Notes: a model not told the origin generated them from the letters alone. A DNA stretch of 64,000 nt from Anthostomella pinea (GCA_963556695.1 CAUWAG010000018.1:3782001-3846000); one strand, 5' to 3'; shown: positions 12,965 to 24,942, numbered from the stretch's first letter. Numbers and translations are program-made.

Positions 12965-14370
12965 CCCTACGATGACGATCAATACGTCGTCAGAATGGAA
13001 CACCAGTTTGCTATCCTTTATCAGAATGAGTAGGTAGTTACAACCAGTCTTCATCGGCAAGTGCCAAGGACTGGACCTCCGTCATTCTCATCTCATGCCA
13101 GCTACAGTAGCATGTCGAGTACGCACGTCTTATTTTTGATGCAGCCGTCCGTCCCCCGAGAGATCTTGATCATGATCCTCTCTGACGGGTACGTGTGAAA
13201 CCAACGCTCTGCGCCGACCGTTATTGGAATGATCGCTCCTTGGGCGTCAGGATGGATCGGGAAGTGGTGTCGCACGGATTACTGTTGACCCAGAAGCGAG
13301 CCACACAGCTCTGGCTCCCACTCCCAGCCTGACGACTCACGAGAGATGTCATTCATGAATGCCGGATCCAGATTGCGTGGGGGAGCGGGATGAATGAAAG
13401 GCTGGGCTACGGGTGACCCCGCGGCGACCACACTTCTTCTTCCTCTCGCGAGTCGCGACGTGGTGCCCGCGTCGCCCGAGTCCCAATGATGTGGTAGACA
13501 GGCTTCAACCACGCCCAGGATGGTCGCGTGCGACTGTGCAGCGCCTCTGGTATATATCTGCATAACATGTGAGTATCACGCCAACCAGGACAGCCTGTAG
13601 GCAACAATCATCACTCGTCACATGCGCTGTGCAACGTCTATTTTGAGGTCTCCAGCAGCCCACGCGCCCATACGCCCACACCGCTGGGAAGGCGCTATTC
13701 CTGATTTAAATTGAGGCTTTCGAAGGCTCTGGACCTCTTCAGGCTCTTCAAGTCCTCCCGCGCATCCCCCATGGTGGCGGTGAGCAGGGGTCATGGGGGG
13801 TGTCCCGAGTCATGGGGCGCATGGATCAGATCGATATCCTTATCTACAGCTAAGTTGCAGCCAATGGGGGGCGCCAGGCACATCAAAAGGAATCCCCGTT
13901 AGCCTCCAGGAGCCAACGATAGTCGATATGCCAGCCATATTGCACACAGTCGACAAGGCCCCCTACCATTCTTGCGGCCGTTGCCTGTGCTGGCTGCGTG
14001 AATCGCCCTTTTACTACACGAGCATGGAGTACAGCCCCGGAGAACATATGCGTTGGTCGTCGAATGCCTAGCCGAGAGAGATTGCAGCGCCCCCGGACGA
14101 CCGGTATTTCTTTGTGCTGACGGTGTTGCTTCTGAAGGATGCCTTCCCGGGAGGCAACCCTTTACAATAAATATCATACATGAGCCTCCCCACCCGTCTC
14201 TGCCGACGCTTTCGGCCTTCGGTCCTGCTGCCTCATGTTGTCTGCCGCTGTACGCCCCACTCCAAAACCACTGTTTCCTTACAAAGGTCAACTCGCACAC
14301 GACTCGACTGGCCTTGCCGGGTGGTTATCAGGAGTAATGCCACCATTGCCATCCCCGCGGTAGTGTAGCT

Positions 14371-16170
14371 ATGTGGTGGGACGAGTCTCGGATCGAAGCG
14401 ACTGTCACCCGACAGTTTGTCAGCGCACACCTTCTCCCCGACGAGGTCCACCGCTTGGACCGACCGCTGGCTTTTGGCGGTGGCTTGACGGACGGCACTT
14501 ACTGGGAATGGATCGACGAGAAGGCCAAACGCGTTTTCCTCATTTTGCTGGATCTGGGTGTGCCGGACCAGATCTTCGGGGTCGTCGACAACAGCTGGGA
14601 GGACGCCGACCTCCCTATCGCACTTGACCAGGTCGAACGCCTGGCGCTCACTCCCAACCGAGATGACAAGTTTACTAAGAAGTTCTATTCGCGCCAATTC
14701 CACTATCTGATCAGGTTCATCGAAACGGGTGATCACGTGGTATACCAAGATGCCGACGTCGTACCCATCGCGGTGGTGGATAAAAGGCCTGGGTTGACCA
14801 ACAACAACAACGTCGACCGGGTTGAACTCCCAAACAGACCAGGCGAGGTCTTCTCGCGACGTCGCTTTCCGATGGGAACTGGGCCTTGCCTGCTATCAAA
14901 TGAGAACCTACTATATGAGGTCAATAGTACTAAGAACGTCCAGAACGACCATATAGCGTCCTATTACGGATCGTATATCCATCAGGGCTTTGGTTATGTC
15001 ATGTTCACCCACCCATGCGACTTCAACCTCAAATCCCTCCTGATGACTATGCCGGGACCTGTGAAGTCCCTTGCCAAGCAGGACCGGAGGCGTATGGTCA
15101 TGAACTGGATCCACTGCCTCGCCGACACGCTTTGCTGGCTACACAACCATGGTCGATCCCACGGGAATATCAAGCCGTCGACGATTCTCTTTGGCTCTGA
15201 GAACCACATCTTCTATACGGACATATCTCGCCTCGGCGTAGACGCACTAGCGAGCGCATCGGACAAGTCTGCCTTTGACAAAGAGTCATATGACTATGCC
15301 GCCCCTGAACAATGGTATCGGCCGTCGGCAAGCTCAGGGTTACATCGCAAGAATACGATTAGCTCTCCAACATCCTCCACATCAAACACATCAAACAGCA
15401 GCACAATCTCGATCAGCCGAGGTGGGTCGGAACATGCCACCCCAGCCTCGGCGCTACACACACCAAATCCCCATCTCGACCCTCAGGCAGCAGACGTCTT
15501 CTCTCTGGGCTGTGTGATTTTGGAGCTGTTGAGTCTGCAGATGAAGCGGCAGACACGGTCATTCGCCTCACATCGAGCAGCAAAGCACAAGACGCCGGGT
15601 CGCGGGGGTGCGGTGCTGGACTCGTCGTTCCACAAGAACATCGGCCAGGTCGAATCCTGGATGACGGGACTGGCGAAGGACGCGTCCAAGAAGGATGACC
15701 AGGTCTTTCGCGGCATCAGGCCCATGCTGCAGGTTGTGGCGCGGATGCTCTCGGTGCTTCCGCACGAGAGGCCAACGGCGCAAGAGGTCGAGAAGCGGCT
15801 GTACAAGATTCTGACCGAGAGCTGTCTGATCGCCGAGCCGCACTGCGTGCACCAATACGAGGACTGGGACTTTGGCATGGGGAACCTGCATCTCAATAGG
15901 CAGAGCGAGACCTTCAGCATGGCGACCACCAGGCGGCAGAGCGGGGTCTCCCCAAGGCCCGACTCGCGGACGGACTCCTCGGGGTCCAGCAGCACGCAGG
16001 GCCGGGACATGGCTTTCGGTGTCGGTGGTGGTCGTGGTGGTGCTGGCAGGCTACAGACGCTCCAGAATCTCAGGGCCTCGAACAAGGTGCGCACTAATTG
16101 GCACGCTCCCGTCTACGCAGGTAATGCACTCATCTCTTCCTACGGTTACTGACGCGGTCACGCAGAGTGA
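14371..16170 (+). CDS. Fungal protein-kinase-fold protein, probable pseudokinase
   Basis: The protein is about 590 residues with a kinase-like fold in the middle and a Ser/Gly-rich tail. The catalytic-loop region reads HGRSHGNIKPSTILF (about 258-272): the HRD aspartate is replaced, as HGN, although IKPS is kept. The DFG position reads TDIS (about 282-285). YAAPEQW (about residue 310) resembles the activation-segment APE motif, and DVFSLGCVILELL is a clear subdomain IX helix with its Asp. A poly-Ser insert (about 330-350) interrupts the C-lobe. Loss of HRD and DFG residues argues against phosphotransfer, so a scaffold or regulator is more likely. A consensus 45-base intron (16121-16165) may change the last residues, ending translation at 16168-16170; without it the frame stops at 16152. 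The start is the first ATG in frame. Confidence 0.75.
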
Positions 16171-17420
16171 ATGGAGAGTTGAGAGCTGACGTTCCGGGTT
16201 GCGTGTCTTACAGAAACAAGCTTCGGGTGACGGTGACGATTCGGATGATCTGATGAAGGGAACATTGACGATGTGGGAATCAGGATAGGATACTTACGAT
16301 ACAGTAGGAGTCCGTGGTACTGTTGAATTAGCGTGGTGTATCGTGCGTGTAAGAGGTGCTTGATTGAAGCTCGGGGATGACAAGGGAGGGCGGCTTTCTT
16401 TTCACGACAAGGAATGAGGGGTCTATCTGTCTTTCATTTCGGTTCGGACATATTATTACGACGAAAATACCTATGGAAACCGGTTCAAGGTCGGAAATTT
16501 GGAAATTGGGCGGCGCGGCTCTCGACCAAAATATTTTATGGTGGATATATGATAGATCCCTATTACCATAGCTGCCTCTTTCAGGCGAGGCTTTATATTG
16601 GCAACATCAAGGGGAATGTGGACCCGTGATCTGACGACGTGCAGGTAGAGGGAGAGGAAGACGACGTCCTGTGTCAGTGTTCGGCTCCGCCACACTATCG
16701 TCACACTATCTGATGACCACGTCTCTTCTTGCAGTACTGTTAGGTTGGCGTAAGTACCGGTGGCCATATGACTATGAGGCTTGAACGCTTCCACCGGTGG
16801 CTGTCAGCTGGAAGGGCAGCGTAATTCGAAACAAGCTGGCACCCTTGAAACGATGCCTTCACGCGGGTTTGCTCACGAGCCTGGTGAACTTGACCTCATG
16901 CTTTTCAGGAGGAGAGTTAGGAGTCGACAGTCGAGTCCAGGGCGGCCCAGGTGAATGAAGCCATCCACAGCCGCAGCCATACGACATCAAAAGCTAATCC
17001 TCATCTTCCAAAAAGACCACCGCTTGATGTAGGACTTCCGAAAAGCAACGAAGTAAGTTGATTGATCAGATTACGACTGCCCATGCGCGTGTGCTTATTC
17101 CGGAAATGATATATCGCTGGACGGTGCTTCCAAGTTTGAGGGCAGGCCCGGGGGGTCCGGTGATGCAGGTGCGGACCTGACCCACTATCTACCCGGCTCG
17201 GAATAAACCTCGGCCGGCAGAGCTTCAGCTCCAGCTGCAGCCCGAGCTGCTCCAGCTGGCCGGGCAGCTCTCTGCCCGTGAGGTTGCACTTGCAGGCACC
17301 TAAGCTTGGTACGTAATCGGAAGGCAAGCAAGCAACATTGAATTTGAAGACTTATTAGAGACCAACACCAACTGCGCGACAGCACCTTCGCATTCAACAC
17401 AGACACACACAACCAGCAAT
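16171..17420. other. Intergenic between pseudokinase and RPN6
   Basis: No gene recognised. The final 100 bases contain the CAACACAGACACACACAACC-type leader before the RPN6 start. Confidence 0.55.
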
Positions 17421-18819
17421 ATGGCCACGAACAAGCCCTCTGTGAAAGAGGCCCAGGCGCTGGCAAGCACCGATTCGCGCAAAGCTGAAGGCATCTACAA
17501 GGATATCATCTCCAAGCCGCCGTCCATCACATCAGAAGCCTCCATCAGGGAGTATGAGACCGCCTTGATCAGTCTGGGGGAGCTGTACCGGGACGAGAAG
17601 TGAGCAGCACCGCCATTGGCCCCCGTTTCCGTTTCGCATGTGACCTCTGACACCCACGGCCATAGAAAGCCACAAGAGCTCGTCGACCTCATCACAACGA
17701 GCAGAAGTGTCTTGTCCAGCTTCGCAAAGGCGAAGACGGCAAAGCTAGGTACATCATGCCTTCTCCTGGGGATCCCACGAGGAGATGTGTCAATCTAACA
17801 GCGCTGCCATAGTCCGCCAGCTCCTCGATCTCTTCGAAACCATCCCGAACACAACCGATATCCAGATCGCCGTCACGAAGTCATGTATAGAATGGGCCAC
17901 ATCCGAGCGACGGAGTTTTCTGCGCCAGAACCTCGAGACCAGACTCGTCACCCTGTACATGGCCAAGCAATCCTACTACGAAGCTCTCACCCTGATCAAC
18001 GGTCTTCTGCGGGAGCTCAAGCGTCTTGACGACAAGCTCGTCCTGGTGGAGGTCCAGCTGCTGGAATCTAGGGTATACCACGCGCTGGGCAACATCTCGA
18101 AGGCCCGGGCTGCTCTGACCAGCGCGCGGACGAGCGCCGCCTCGGTGTACACGCCGCCGCTGTTGCAGGCGAATCTGGACATGCAGTCGGGCATGCTGCA
18201 CACCATGGACAAGGACTTCAACACGGCCTACTCGTACTTCATCGAGGCTCTCGACGGCTACCACACGCAGGACGCGACGCCGCGGGCCACGGCGGCCCTG
18301 CAGTACATGCTGCTGTGCAAGATCATGCTGAACCTGGTCGACGACGTCAACAACCTGATGGCGTCGAAGCAGGCGCAGAAGTACGCGGGCCAGAACCTCG
18401 AGGCCATGAAGGCCATCGCGCGTGCGCACTCGAACCGCTCGCTCGAGGAGTACGAGCGCGCCCTCGCCGCCTACAAGTACGAGCTCGGCAGCGACGCCTT
18501 CATCCGCAACCACCTGCGCCGCCTGTACGACGCCATGCTCGAGCAGAACCTCATCAAGGTCATCGAGCCCTTCAGCCGCGTCGAGATCGCCCACATCGCC
18601 AAGATGGTCGGCCTCGACGACCAGCAGGTCGAGCGAAAGCTCTCCCAGATGATCCTCGACAAGGTCATCATCGGTGTTTTGGACCAGGGCGCCGGCTGCC
18701 TCATCATCTACGACGAGACGCAGCGCGACCAGTCCTACGACGCCGCCCTGCAGACCATCGACAAGCTGAGCAGCGTCGTCGACGTGCTCTACACGAACCA
18801 GGCCTCCATGCTGGAGTAG
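17421..18819 (+). CDS. RPN6: 26S proteasome lid subunit Rpn6 (PSMD11)
   Basis: Rpn6 is a structural subunit of the 19S regulatory particle lid that clamps lid and 20S core together. I read three exons: 17421-17599, 17666-17748 and 17813-18819, with introns GTGAGC...CATAG and GTACAT...CATAG, giving 422 residues, the usual family length. The first two thirds form a TPR-like helical array (for example QIAVTKSCIEWATSERRSFL and LYMAKQSYYEALTLINGLL). The C-terminal PCI domain spans about 230-400 (SRVEIAHIAKMVGLDDQQVE, then LIIYDE). The ending, a long amphipathic helix with SSVVDVLYTNQASMLE, matches the family. Codon use in exon 3 is very GC-rich, which opens long antisense frames that are not genes. 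Confidence 0.95.
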
Positions 18820-19449
18820 GCCAGGGCTGGGTAGACTAGGGCAGGGGAAGTCACATGGTGTGCTAGGGAAGCCCGTGGCGAGCAGCGATCTGTCTGCTTT
18901 GCTGTGGCGTGTTACTTGTAATATTACGTAGACTAACGTAGACTACAGACCAGGCCGGATGACGCCAGCGTCTATAAAGAGGGCAATTGCAGCTTGAGAC
19001 AACGTGCATACACATGCTCTGAGTGAACTGAGTTGAAACCAAGGCTTATACTCGTTTGCTGTATAGGTAGGTAGGTACGCAACCATGTCACATTGATCCA
19101 ATCCGCTAGAACGCCTGTGATTATGACCATATAGCGCCATACCGTTTGCTTCATTGCCCGAGTAAAAACTACAGAATGCCCGCCCACCCGCCGCCTTTCC
19201 CGCTGTGAAGGGGTATCTATCATCAACTCTCAAAACGCCTTCCCATGCGACCAACTGGCCAAGTGACAAACGCCGCCGTGCTTTCCAACAGGGGCTCATG
19301 CATGTACCAAACAGTCCAACAGTGAATGCTCTCTCTAAATACGCACATACGCTCTTACGCCTCTACACCTTTCCGCTTTCGTTCGTACATGTAGTCATGA
19401 ACACCCTTTCATAATCCAATCACCCTGGTCCCGTACAGCTCCCTCCCAT
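18820..19449. other. Convergent 3' intergenic region
   Basis: Lies between the 3' ends of RPN6 (plus) and the AT-hook gene (minus). No coding content recognised; GGTAGGTAGGTA at about 19066 is a short tandem tract. Confidence 0.6.
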
Positions 19450-22400
19450 TCAAGCCCCAGCCCTCTCGCCGTCTCCGCTGACGACCAGCCCCTGCCGCCG
19501 CCTCTCCTCACCCACCACGAGCGCGAACAGCCGCTTCGCGAGCGCGCGCTCGTCCCAGCCGCCGACCTCGAGCCGGAACGCGTCGACGACCTCGAGGTGC
19601 CAGGCCTCGATGACGATACTGGCGCCCTGTGCCGCGACCACCTTGCCGAGGATCGGGGACGGGCGACGCTGGTCCCTGCGCGGCAGGGGGAACTGCTGCT
19701 GGAATCGCAGCGGGTCGCGCCGGCGCAGCTGCAGTATCTCGTCGAGCCGGATCCAGTGCTGCTTGGACCAGGTCGTCTGCGAAAGGGCGGTTGCAGAGGC
19801 GGAGGCGGAGGCAGAGGCTGAGGCTCGTTCGGACGCCACGGGCAACGCAGTCGCTGCTGGTTGTTTACCTGCTGTATTGATGTTGGCGTTGATGTTCTGG
19901 CGGTTGTTGTGGGATGAGGTTCGCTGATTCTCCTTACCCTCACGAATGGATCGAAATAGAGGCCCTTGTGTAGCAACATCGTCCTCAGTGCTGGTCGGTT
20001 TGTTATTCCGAGTTTGCATCTGGACAAAAGGAGAAAGTGCGTTGCCGGTGAAAGCTACAACGCGTCCAGGCGTTTTTGGTTTCACGGGCGAGCGGAAGCA
20101 GGATTTCGAGGGGGAGAGGTGCCTATCCCATTGCGAAGGTTTCTCGCGTGGTGGCAGACGCTCGTATTCCGACCCCTCAGTCGTCAGAGATGACTCGTGT
20201 TCATCGCTTGGTACTTGGAGAAGACCGTCGTCGTCCTCGCTCTGGGTGAACGAGGGACCAGCTCGACTTGGTGCGAACAGAGATGATCTTGACTGCCCTG
20301 GTCTGGGCGTAAAATCCCGCTTTTGATGGATCGGGGGGGAAACCTGTCGCTCAGGGGTTGAAGGTGCAACCGATGGCGAGGGCGCGGCTGACGTGGAAGG
20401 CTCGTATGTATCTGCCACAGTATCGTTCGACCGCAAAGCTGGGGCTGGAGAAAACAAGTCGATCCTGCGCTCTGGGCTGGGTCGGAATTCCTTCTGAGGA
20501 ATAGAGGGAAATAGCCCGGTTGACCAGAGAGAAGCTGGAGGGTCTTCTGGCACACTTCTTTGGAACACTGGCTGCGCAATTGTTGGCGCCTTACTACTCG
20601 TCTCCGCTGGTTCTGGCTTCTTCTGTGGCAATGTGGCGGGCGACGAGAAGAAGGACAAGATATCGAAGCCTCCGAAGAATCGAGACTTGGCCGGAGCTGC
20701 CTTCTCTTGGGTTGGGGGAGCCTCCTTCGCCTTCCGAGACAACATTGAGTACTCAGAAGCATCCGCAGGCTCCGAGGCCTTGTCCAGGGCCGTCCTTTGA
20801 GAAACCGGCTCATTTGGTGGCACCAAAATCGAGTAGTCAGAACCATCGGCACCGACTCCTGGTTCTTCTGGCTCTTCTGGCTCTTCTGGTTTTTCTGGTT
20901 CTTCGGCCTCTTCTGCCTCTGGGGAACCTGGAGATGCATCTAGCTCTTCTGCGTCAGATGGCTCCCCTGGCTCTTCGTGGATTTCACCTAGGGAAGATGG
21001 ATCATGTTGTTCCGCAGCAGCCGATGGCTCCTGATTATTGTCTTCGACTTCTGGATGCTCCTCTTGCGCCTGAGGTGGAGGGGCAGACGGCCTCTGTACC
21101 GGCGGGACCAGCGAGTTGTCTTCAGACTCGCTTTGCAAGCTCGCTTCCTCAATCTCTATTTGAGTAGGGCTCGTGATCTCGTCTTGGTAAATGAGTCGTC
21201 GTCCACTCCTCCTCCAAGGACTTGGGATTTTGTTCCGTCGTGGTGCTGGAACATCTGGCTCAGGCTGCGGCGCGACTTGACGTAGCTCAGGTTTTCTTGG
21301 TGATGGGCGCGATGCTTCGATATCCCAAAGATCATCATCGTCTTCTCCTTCACCTTGCAGGTCGCCATTCTCCTCTTCGTCTCCGTAGTCCGCTAAATCA
21401 TCGAATTTATCGTCGGGCAACTCGTCTCCTCCTGCAGTCTCCTGCGCTTGTGTAGCCATTGCTTGGTTCGCATTTGAGCCGCGAGTCGCAAATATGCTCG
21501 AGCTTCGGGAATGCAAAGACTGGTCGTCGAATTTCCGCTTAGTTGATTGCTCAGGGTTATTCCCTTCTGCAGCCCAGCTCATACCGTCCCCGCTTGGCGG
21601 TGCTGCGCGGGTAGAATTAGTCATAGAGTGATAATTGGCCGAGGTACTAGGTCGGGAGGCTTGGTTGTTGGACCTATAACCGGACTTCCTAAGTGATTCA
21701 GTATGCGGATAACCATGCATACCTGGGCTGAAAGGATCCTCAGCCTGACCGATGATGTCGCGTGATGGTGCCCCTTGGCTATTGCTGAAACTGGCCCTCA
21801 AAGATCTTAAGGTCTGATTGAACGAGGCATTGGTATCACTAGATGGGCGCGATTTGTATAGGTTCCCATGATTGCGATCTGCCGGCGCGGGTGACCTTGC
21901 CATGGATGACTGCCGAGACTGATCCGGAGGCGGTTGCTGTGGCTGTTCAGTGCTGATAGACCCCCTGAATGGGCTTCCGAGGCTGCTTTCGCGACCATCC
22001 GGAGAAGATCTGTCCGACATCACGTTTTGAAGAGTACGACCGACGCGGACGATTGGCGAAAGTGTCGGCCGTCTGCCAGGAGCTGGAGGCTCCAGGGATT
22101 CGGCTCGTTCAGATGGCCCCCTCGCAGAAGGAGGCATTTGAGGGGGTGAAGACTGCCTGTCGGGCGTGACACCCAGTTCTCTATGTAACTCAGAGGAACC
22201 GAAGTCCATAGCATGGGGTCGAGAAATGGCTGGTGGAGATGATGGCATATCTGGGTGGAAGTTGGAGTGAGCGACGGCTTGATATTCGTTGTCTGTTACG
22301 AGGCCGTCTTCGTGAGCTCTCTTAGAACCAGCAGTCGAGGACGACGTGTCATCTGGAGTTGGAAGCCTACTTGATCCGAGATTTCGGTTGGCCGAGCCTG

Positions 22401-24114
22401 ACCCTTGCGGAGGCGCCGGGCTAGTCATCTCGTCCATCGGCATCGTGGGGCGTGCTGCTGGTGCCGGGGTGGCGGCCTCGAGGATATCTTCGGGGATTTC
22501 CGAGAATGAGTCATCGTACATGCTGTCGTCTGCATTGTTATCAGCAGCGGGCGTCGATTTCATAGGCAACCGTCCAGGAGTGGCTGCTTGAAGTACGCTG
22601 TCTGGGAGGCTTGAAAAGGAGTCATCCAGATGTGGTACTTTGGCCGCAAACAACTGCCGGCTGAGTGGTAGCGACTTTGGTCTCCTCGGACTCCTTGACA
22701 AGGCTCGTGTGCTACTACCGCCAATCACTCCAGAAGAAAGGTCTTGCAATTCGGACCGATTCTGATTTGCTGGCAGATCGTCGCTTGTCAGAGGGTCTGG
22801 CGATTCGCGCTCGGCATCGGTCTGCGTGCTGCGTCGCAATGACTCCAGGGTTTGGTTGATTATGAGGTTCGTTTCTTCGCCCATCTCCGCTTGTGGGCTC
22901 GACGGAACACGGCTGAGATTCGCTTGGAAGGACGCTTGGAACGAGGGGAGGGAATCCAATCCTATCATGCTAAAGTCGGAGTCGTGCGCGAGGGTATCTT
23001 GTCCACCAGGCTTCACACCCTCGAGATCTTCCGAGATAGACTCGATATCGCTATGGGCTTCCATCGCTGGATAGTCTTCGCTCATGGCAACATCGTCCTC
23101 TCCTGCATAATATGCTTGATGCGCCGAAGCAGGCGAGCCAGATGCTCTCTGTATGCTACCTGCTTCCCCATGCTGGTCTAGGTATGTCGGTGTCGATGTG
23201 CCGCTGCTTTCTCTCGGTGGGAAGTCGTCCAGCGGGGCATTGTGGTCGGGATATGCCTCGTCGTGTGCGACCTCCCCTCTCTGTTCCTCTAACATTGCTT
23301 CTGAAGCAAGCTCAGCACCATTAAGTTGCTCCTGCTCAGTTGTGTTTGAATGTGGTACCGCATCGTTCCCCTCTTCCCGGTCCTCGGCGATGACGGCAAC
23401 CTCTTCAGGCAGAGGTGCCTTCCGCGGTCGCCCACGCTTCCTCCCAGTCGGCTTGCTTGAGACTTGCGATGATGGGACGGCCGGTGTCGCAGCAGCTTTC
23501 TTCGGCGTCTTGCGAACCTTCTTCTTCACCTGTGGCGTCTCTTCACCGCCATCTGCACCAGTATCCGTCGGCGCATCACTGAGCATGCTAGCCTCGGATG
23601 CCGGCCCGCCCTTCCGTCGCGTCTGTTTAGAGGCACTCTGTAGAGGTGTTCCCGATCTTTTGCGACCTCGTGGCATCGGCGTGCCGTTGCTAGTCCGCCT
23701 CGGCCGGCCACGCTTTCGCGGTGTCGCATCGTCGTTCTCGAGCATGGTCGCATCGTCATTCAGGGGTACGGTAGTTGTCGTGGTAGTCCGTCGGCGGCGA
23801 GTGCCTCGAGACGGCGAGGGAGACGGGAAGAGTCTGCGACCAACGATGCCTTGGCGCAAGGCATCCTCGGCCTCGACGGTTACGAGGATCTTTTGCGGTG
23901 AGTTGGGCTTGCCCACGTCGAGCTCGAAGGTCTGCTTCCGCGGAGACTTTCTCATCGGCGAGCTCCTTCGCGGGGTGCTCTGTGGTATCGGCAGCGACAA
24001 GAGATCATGTTGTGGCAGCGTCTTGCCCAAGCGCCGTGTGACTGGGCGCGCCGAACTTGGGACATCGTCGGCCAGCGGATCCGGGGACGAGGGCAGGTTC
24101 AAGAATGAGTCCAT
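19450..24114 (-). CDS. Large AT-hook DNA-binding protein
   Basis: An intronless frame of about 1,554 residues from the ATG at 24114 (MDSFLNLPSSPDPLADD). An upstream ATG at 24159 would add 15 residues with no features, so I prefer the second. Most of the chain is predicted disordered: Ser/Pro-rich, with acidic stretches. Two AT-hooks are clear, KRGRPRR (about 134-140) and GRKRGRPRK (about 224-232), with more basic clusters around them. An EEPEKPEEPEEPEEPG repeat lies past the midpoint. Only the last 130 residues look folded (WIRLDEILQLRRRDPLRFQQ through FALVVGEERRR). It is presumably a nuclear chromatin or transcription factor binding AT-rich minor grooves. Conserved AT-hook proteins of this size occur in Pezizomycotina, but I cannot name its role. 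Confidence 0.85.
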   Translation of the reverse strand: MDSFLNLPSSPDPLADDVPSSARPVTRRLGKTLPQHDLLSLPIPQSTPRRSSPMRKSPRKQTFELDVGKPNSPQKILVTVEAEDALRQGIVGRRLFPSPSPSRGTRRRRTTTTTTVPLNDDATMLENDDATPRKRGRPRRTSNGTPMPRGRKRSGTPLQSASKQTRRKGGPASEASMLSDAPTDTGADGGEETPQVKKKVRKTPKKAAATPAVPSSQVSSKPTGRKRGRPRKAPLPEEVAVIAEDREEGNDAVPHSNTTEQEQLNGAELASEAMLEEQRGEVAHDEAYPDHNAPLDDFPPRESSGTSTPTYLDQHGEAGSIQRASGSPASAHQAYYAGEDDVAMSEDYPAMEAHSDIESISEDLEGVKPGGQDTLAHDSDFSMIGLDSLPSFQASFQANLSRVPSSPQAEMGEETNLIINQTLESLRRSTQTDAERESPDPLTSDDLPANQNRSELQDLSSGVIGGSSTRALSRSPRRPKSLPLSRQLFAAKVPHLDDSFSSLPDSVLQAATPGRLPMKSTPAADNNADDSMYDDSFSEIPEDILEAATPAPAARPTMPMDEMTSPAPPQGSGSANRNLGSSRLPTPDDTSSSTAGSKRAHEDGLVTDNEYQAVAHSNFHPDMPSSPPAISRPHAMDFGSSELHRELGVTPDRQSSPPQMPPSARGPSERAESLEPPAPGRRPTLSPIVRVGRTLQNVMSDRSSPDGRESSLGSPFRGSISTEQPQQPPPDQSRQSSMARSPAPADRNHGNLYKSRPSSDTNASFNQTLRSLRASFSNSQGAPSRDIIGQAEDPFSPGMHGYPHTESLRKSGYRSNNQASRPSTSANYHSMTNSTRAAPPSGDGMSWAAEGNNPEQSTKRKFDDQSLHSRSSSIFATRGSNANQAMATQAQETAGGDELPDDKFDDLADYGDEEENGDLQGEGEDDDDLWDIEASRPSPRKPELRQVAPQPEPDVPAPRRNKIPSPWRRSGRRLIYQDEITSPTQIEIEEASLQSESEDNSLVPPVQRPSAPPPQAQEEHPEVEDNNQEPSAAAEQHDPSSLGEIHEEPGEPSDAEELDASPGSPEAEEAEEPEKPEEPEEPEEPGVGADGSDYSILVPPNEPVSQRTALDKASEPADASEYSMLSRKAKEAPPTQEKAAPAKSRFFGGFDILSFFSSPATLPQKKPEPAETSSKAPTIAQPVFQRSVPEDPPASLWSTGLFPSIPQKEFRPSPERRIDLFSPAPALRSNDTVADTYEPSTSAAPSPSVAPSTPERQVSPPIHQKRDFTPRPGQSRSSLFAPSRAGPSFTQSEDDDGLLQVPSDEHESSLTTEGSEYERLPPREKPSQWDRHLSPSKSCFRSPVKPKTPGRVVAFTGNALSPFVQMQTRNNKPTSTEDDVATQGPLFRSIREGKENQRTSSHNNRQNINANINTAGKQPAATALPVASERASASASASASATALSQTTWSKQHWIRLDEILQLRRRDPLRFQQQFPLPRRDQRRPSPILGKVVAAQGASIVIEAWHLEVVDAFRLEVGGWDERALAKRLFALVVGEERRRQGLVVSGDGERAGA

Positions 24115-24410
24115 GGTTGACGTGGCAGCCCGATCAATCAATCGGTTGCCGGAGCACAAGAGAAATATACAGCCGGGCTATACATGTAGCATATGCGTCC
24201 AATAACTCAATATACTCCAGAGGTCCGAGTGTTGGGTTGCGATAATGGAGATAGAGGCTGGGCTTGTCGGTCAAGGAAATACCGAAGCCTGAAGGAGAAG
24301 TTTGTTTACTTCTACGACGACCGTGAGTTATGATTGGCCGGCTGGTATTTAACACCGTCGCGTTAATTAACAGCCCACAACCTACAGCCTTACAGGGGAC
24401 TTTTCAGTGC

Positions 24411-24438
24411 GTGGGGGCGCTTGGGTCAGCGCCCCCAC
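24411..24438. repeat. GC-rich perfect inverted repeat with a relative near 33.6 kb
   Basis: Ten-base arms GTGGGGGCGC and GCGCCCCCAC flank an 8-base loop. The sequence after the right arm (CCCCCACTCCACCTAAG) is nearly repeated at about 33617-33640, suggesting both are pieces of one short dispersed, MITE-like element. Confidence 0.6.
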
Positions 24439-24933
24439 TCCACCTAAGACCACACTAAGCGATCTACGGTTACTACGGCGCCGTCTGAGGCGGCTAGCGA
24501 ACCAATGAGCAGCCTGTAAATATCCCCCGCAATATGATTAGATCATCATTACTGAATAAAGTGCTGCAGGGTATTATACGTTCACGTCATCGTGGTCTCT
24601 ACTTACATGCCATGTCTTACACGGATGGAAACTTGCATAATGGGGTTGTCTCGATGGCGACATTTCCCAGCGAACATCCGAACACGAATAGGCATGCCCC
24701 TGTAGTTTCTACCCCCGAGTAGGGGTTGTCACCAGATGCTTCTTCCACACCACTTTCCCCAATGACGTGATCGTACAAGCCAATCAATCACTAACATAAG
24801 CGGAAAAAGTTCCGAGGTAAGGGACGATGGATTATAAATGGAACTTTGCTGACATATAGACTGTCTACCCTCATAACGTAGGGAGGTTGGTTCATGGTGC
24901 TATGAATCAGATATTCCTTGCACGGATCTTCTC

Positions 24934-24942
24934 TATATATAT
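24934..24942 (+). promoter_or_regulatory. TATA-like box of the CmcJ-like gene
   Basis: TATATATAT in a pyrimidine-flanked context, about 155 bases before the start codon at 25097. Position and sequence suit a regulated fungal promoter; no direct proof. Confidence 0.4.

Larger units (their letters stand above)
11285..14370. other. Long intergenic region upstream of the pseudokinase gene
   Basis: Three kilobases without a recognisable gene. Open frames on both strands are under 135 residues and unlike any family I know. It contains two small perfect tandem repeats (listed separately), and the last few hundred bases are presumably promoter and leader of the gene at 14371. Confidence 0.5.

Noticed and set aside
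13899..14300. 133-codon minus frame upstream of the pseudokinase gene
   Set aside because: Composition-driven frame with no family resemblance, overlapping the probable promoter and leader.
17881..18594. 237-codon antisense frame over RPN6
   Set aside because: Leu/Val/Arg-rich shadow of the GC-rich RPN6 exon.
23153..24205. 350-codon plus frame over the AT-hook gene
   Set aside because: Antisense shadow with biased Ser/Arg composition and no domain.
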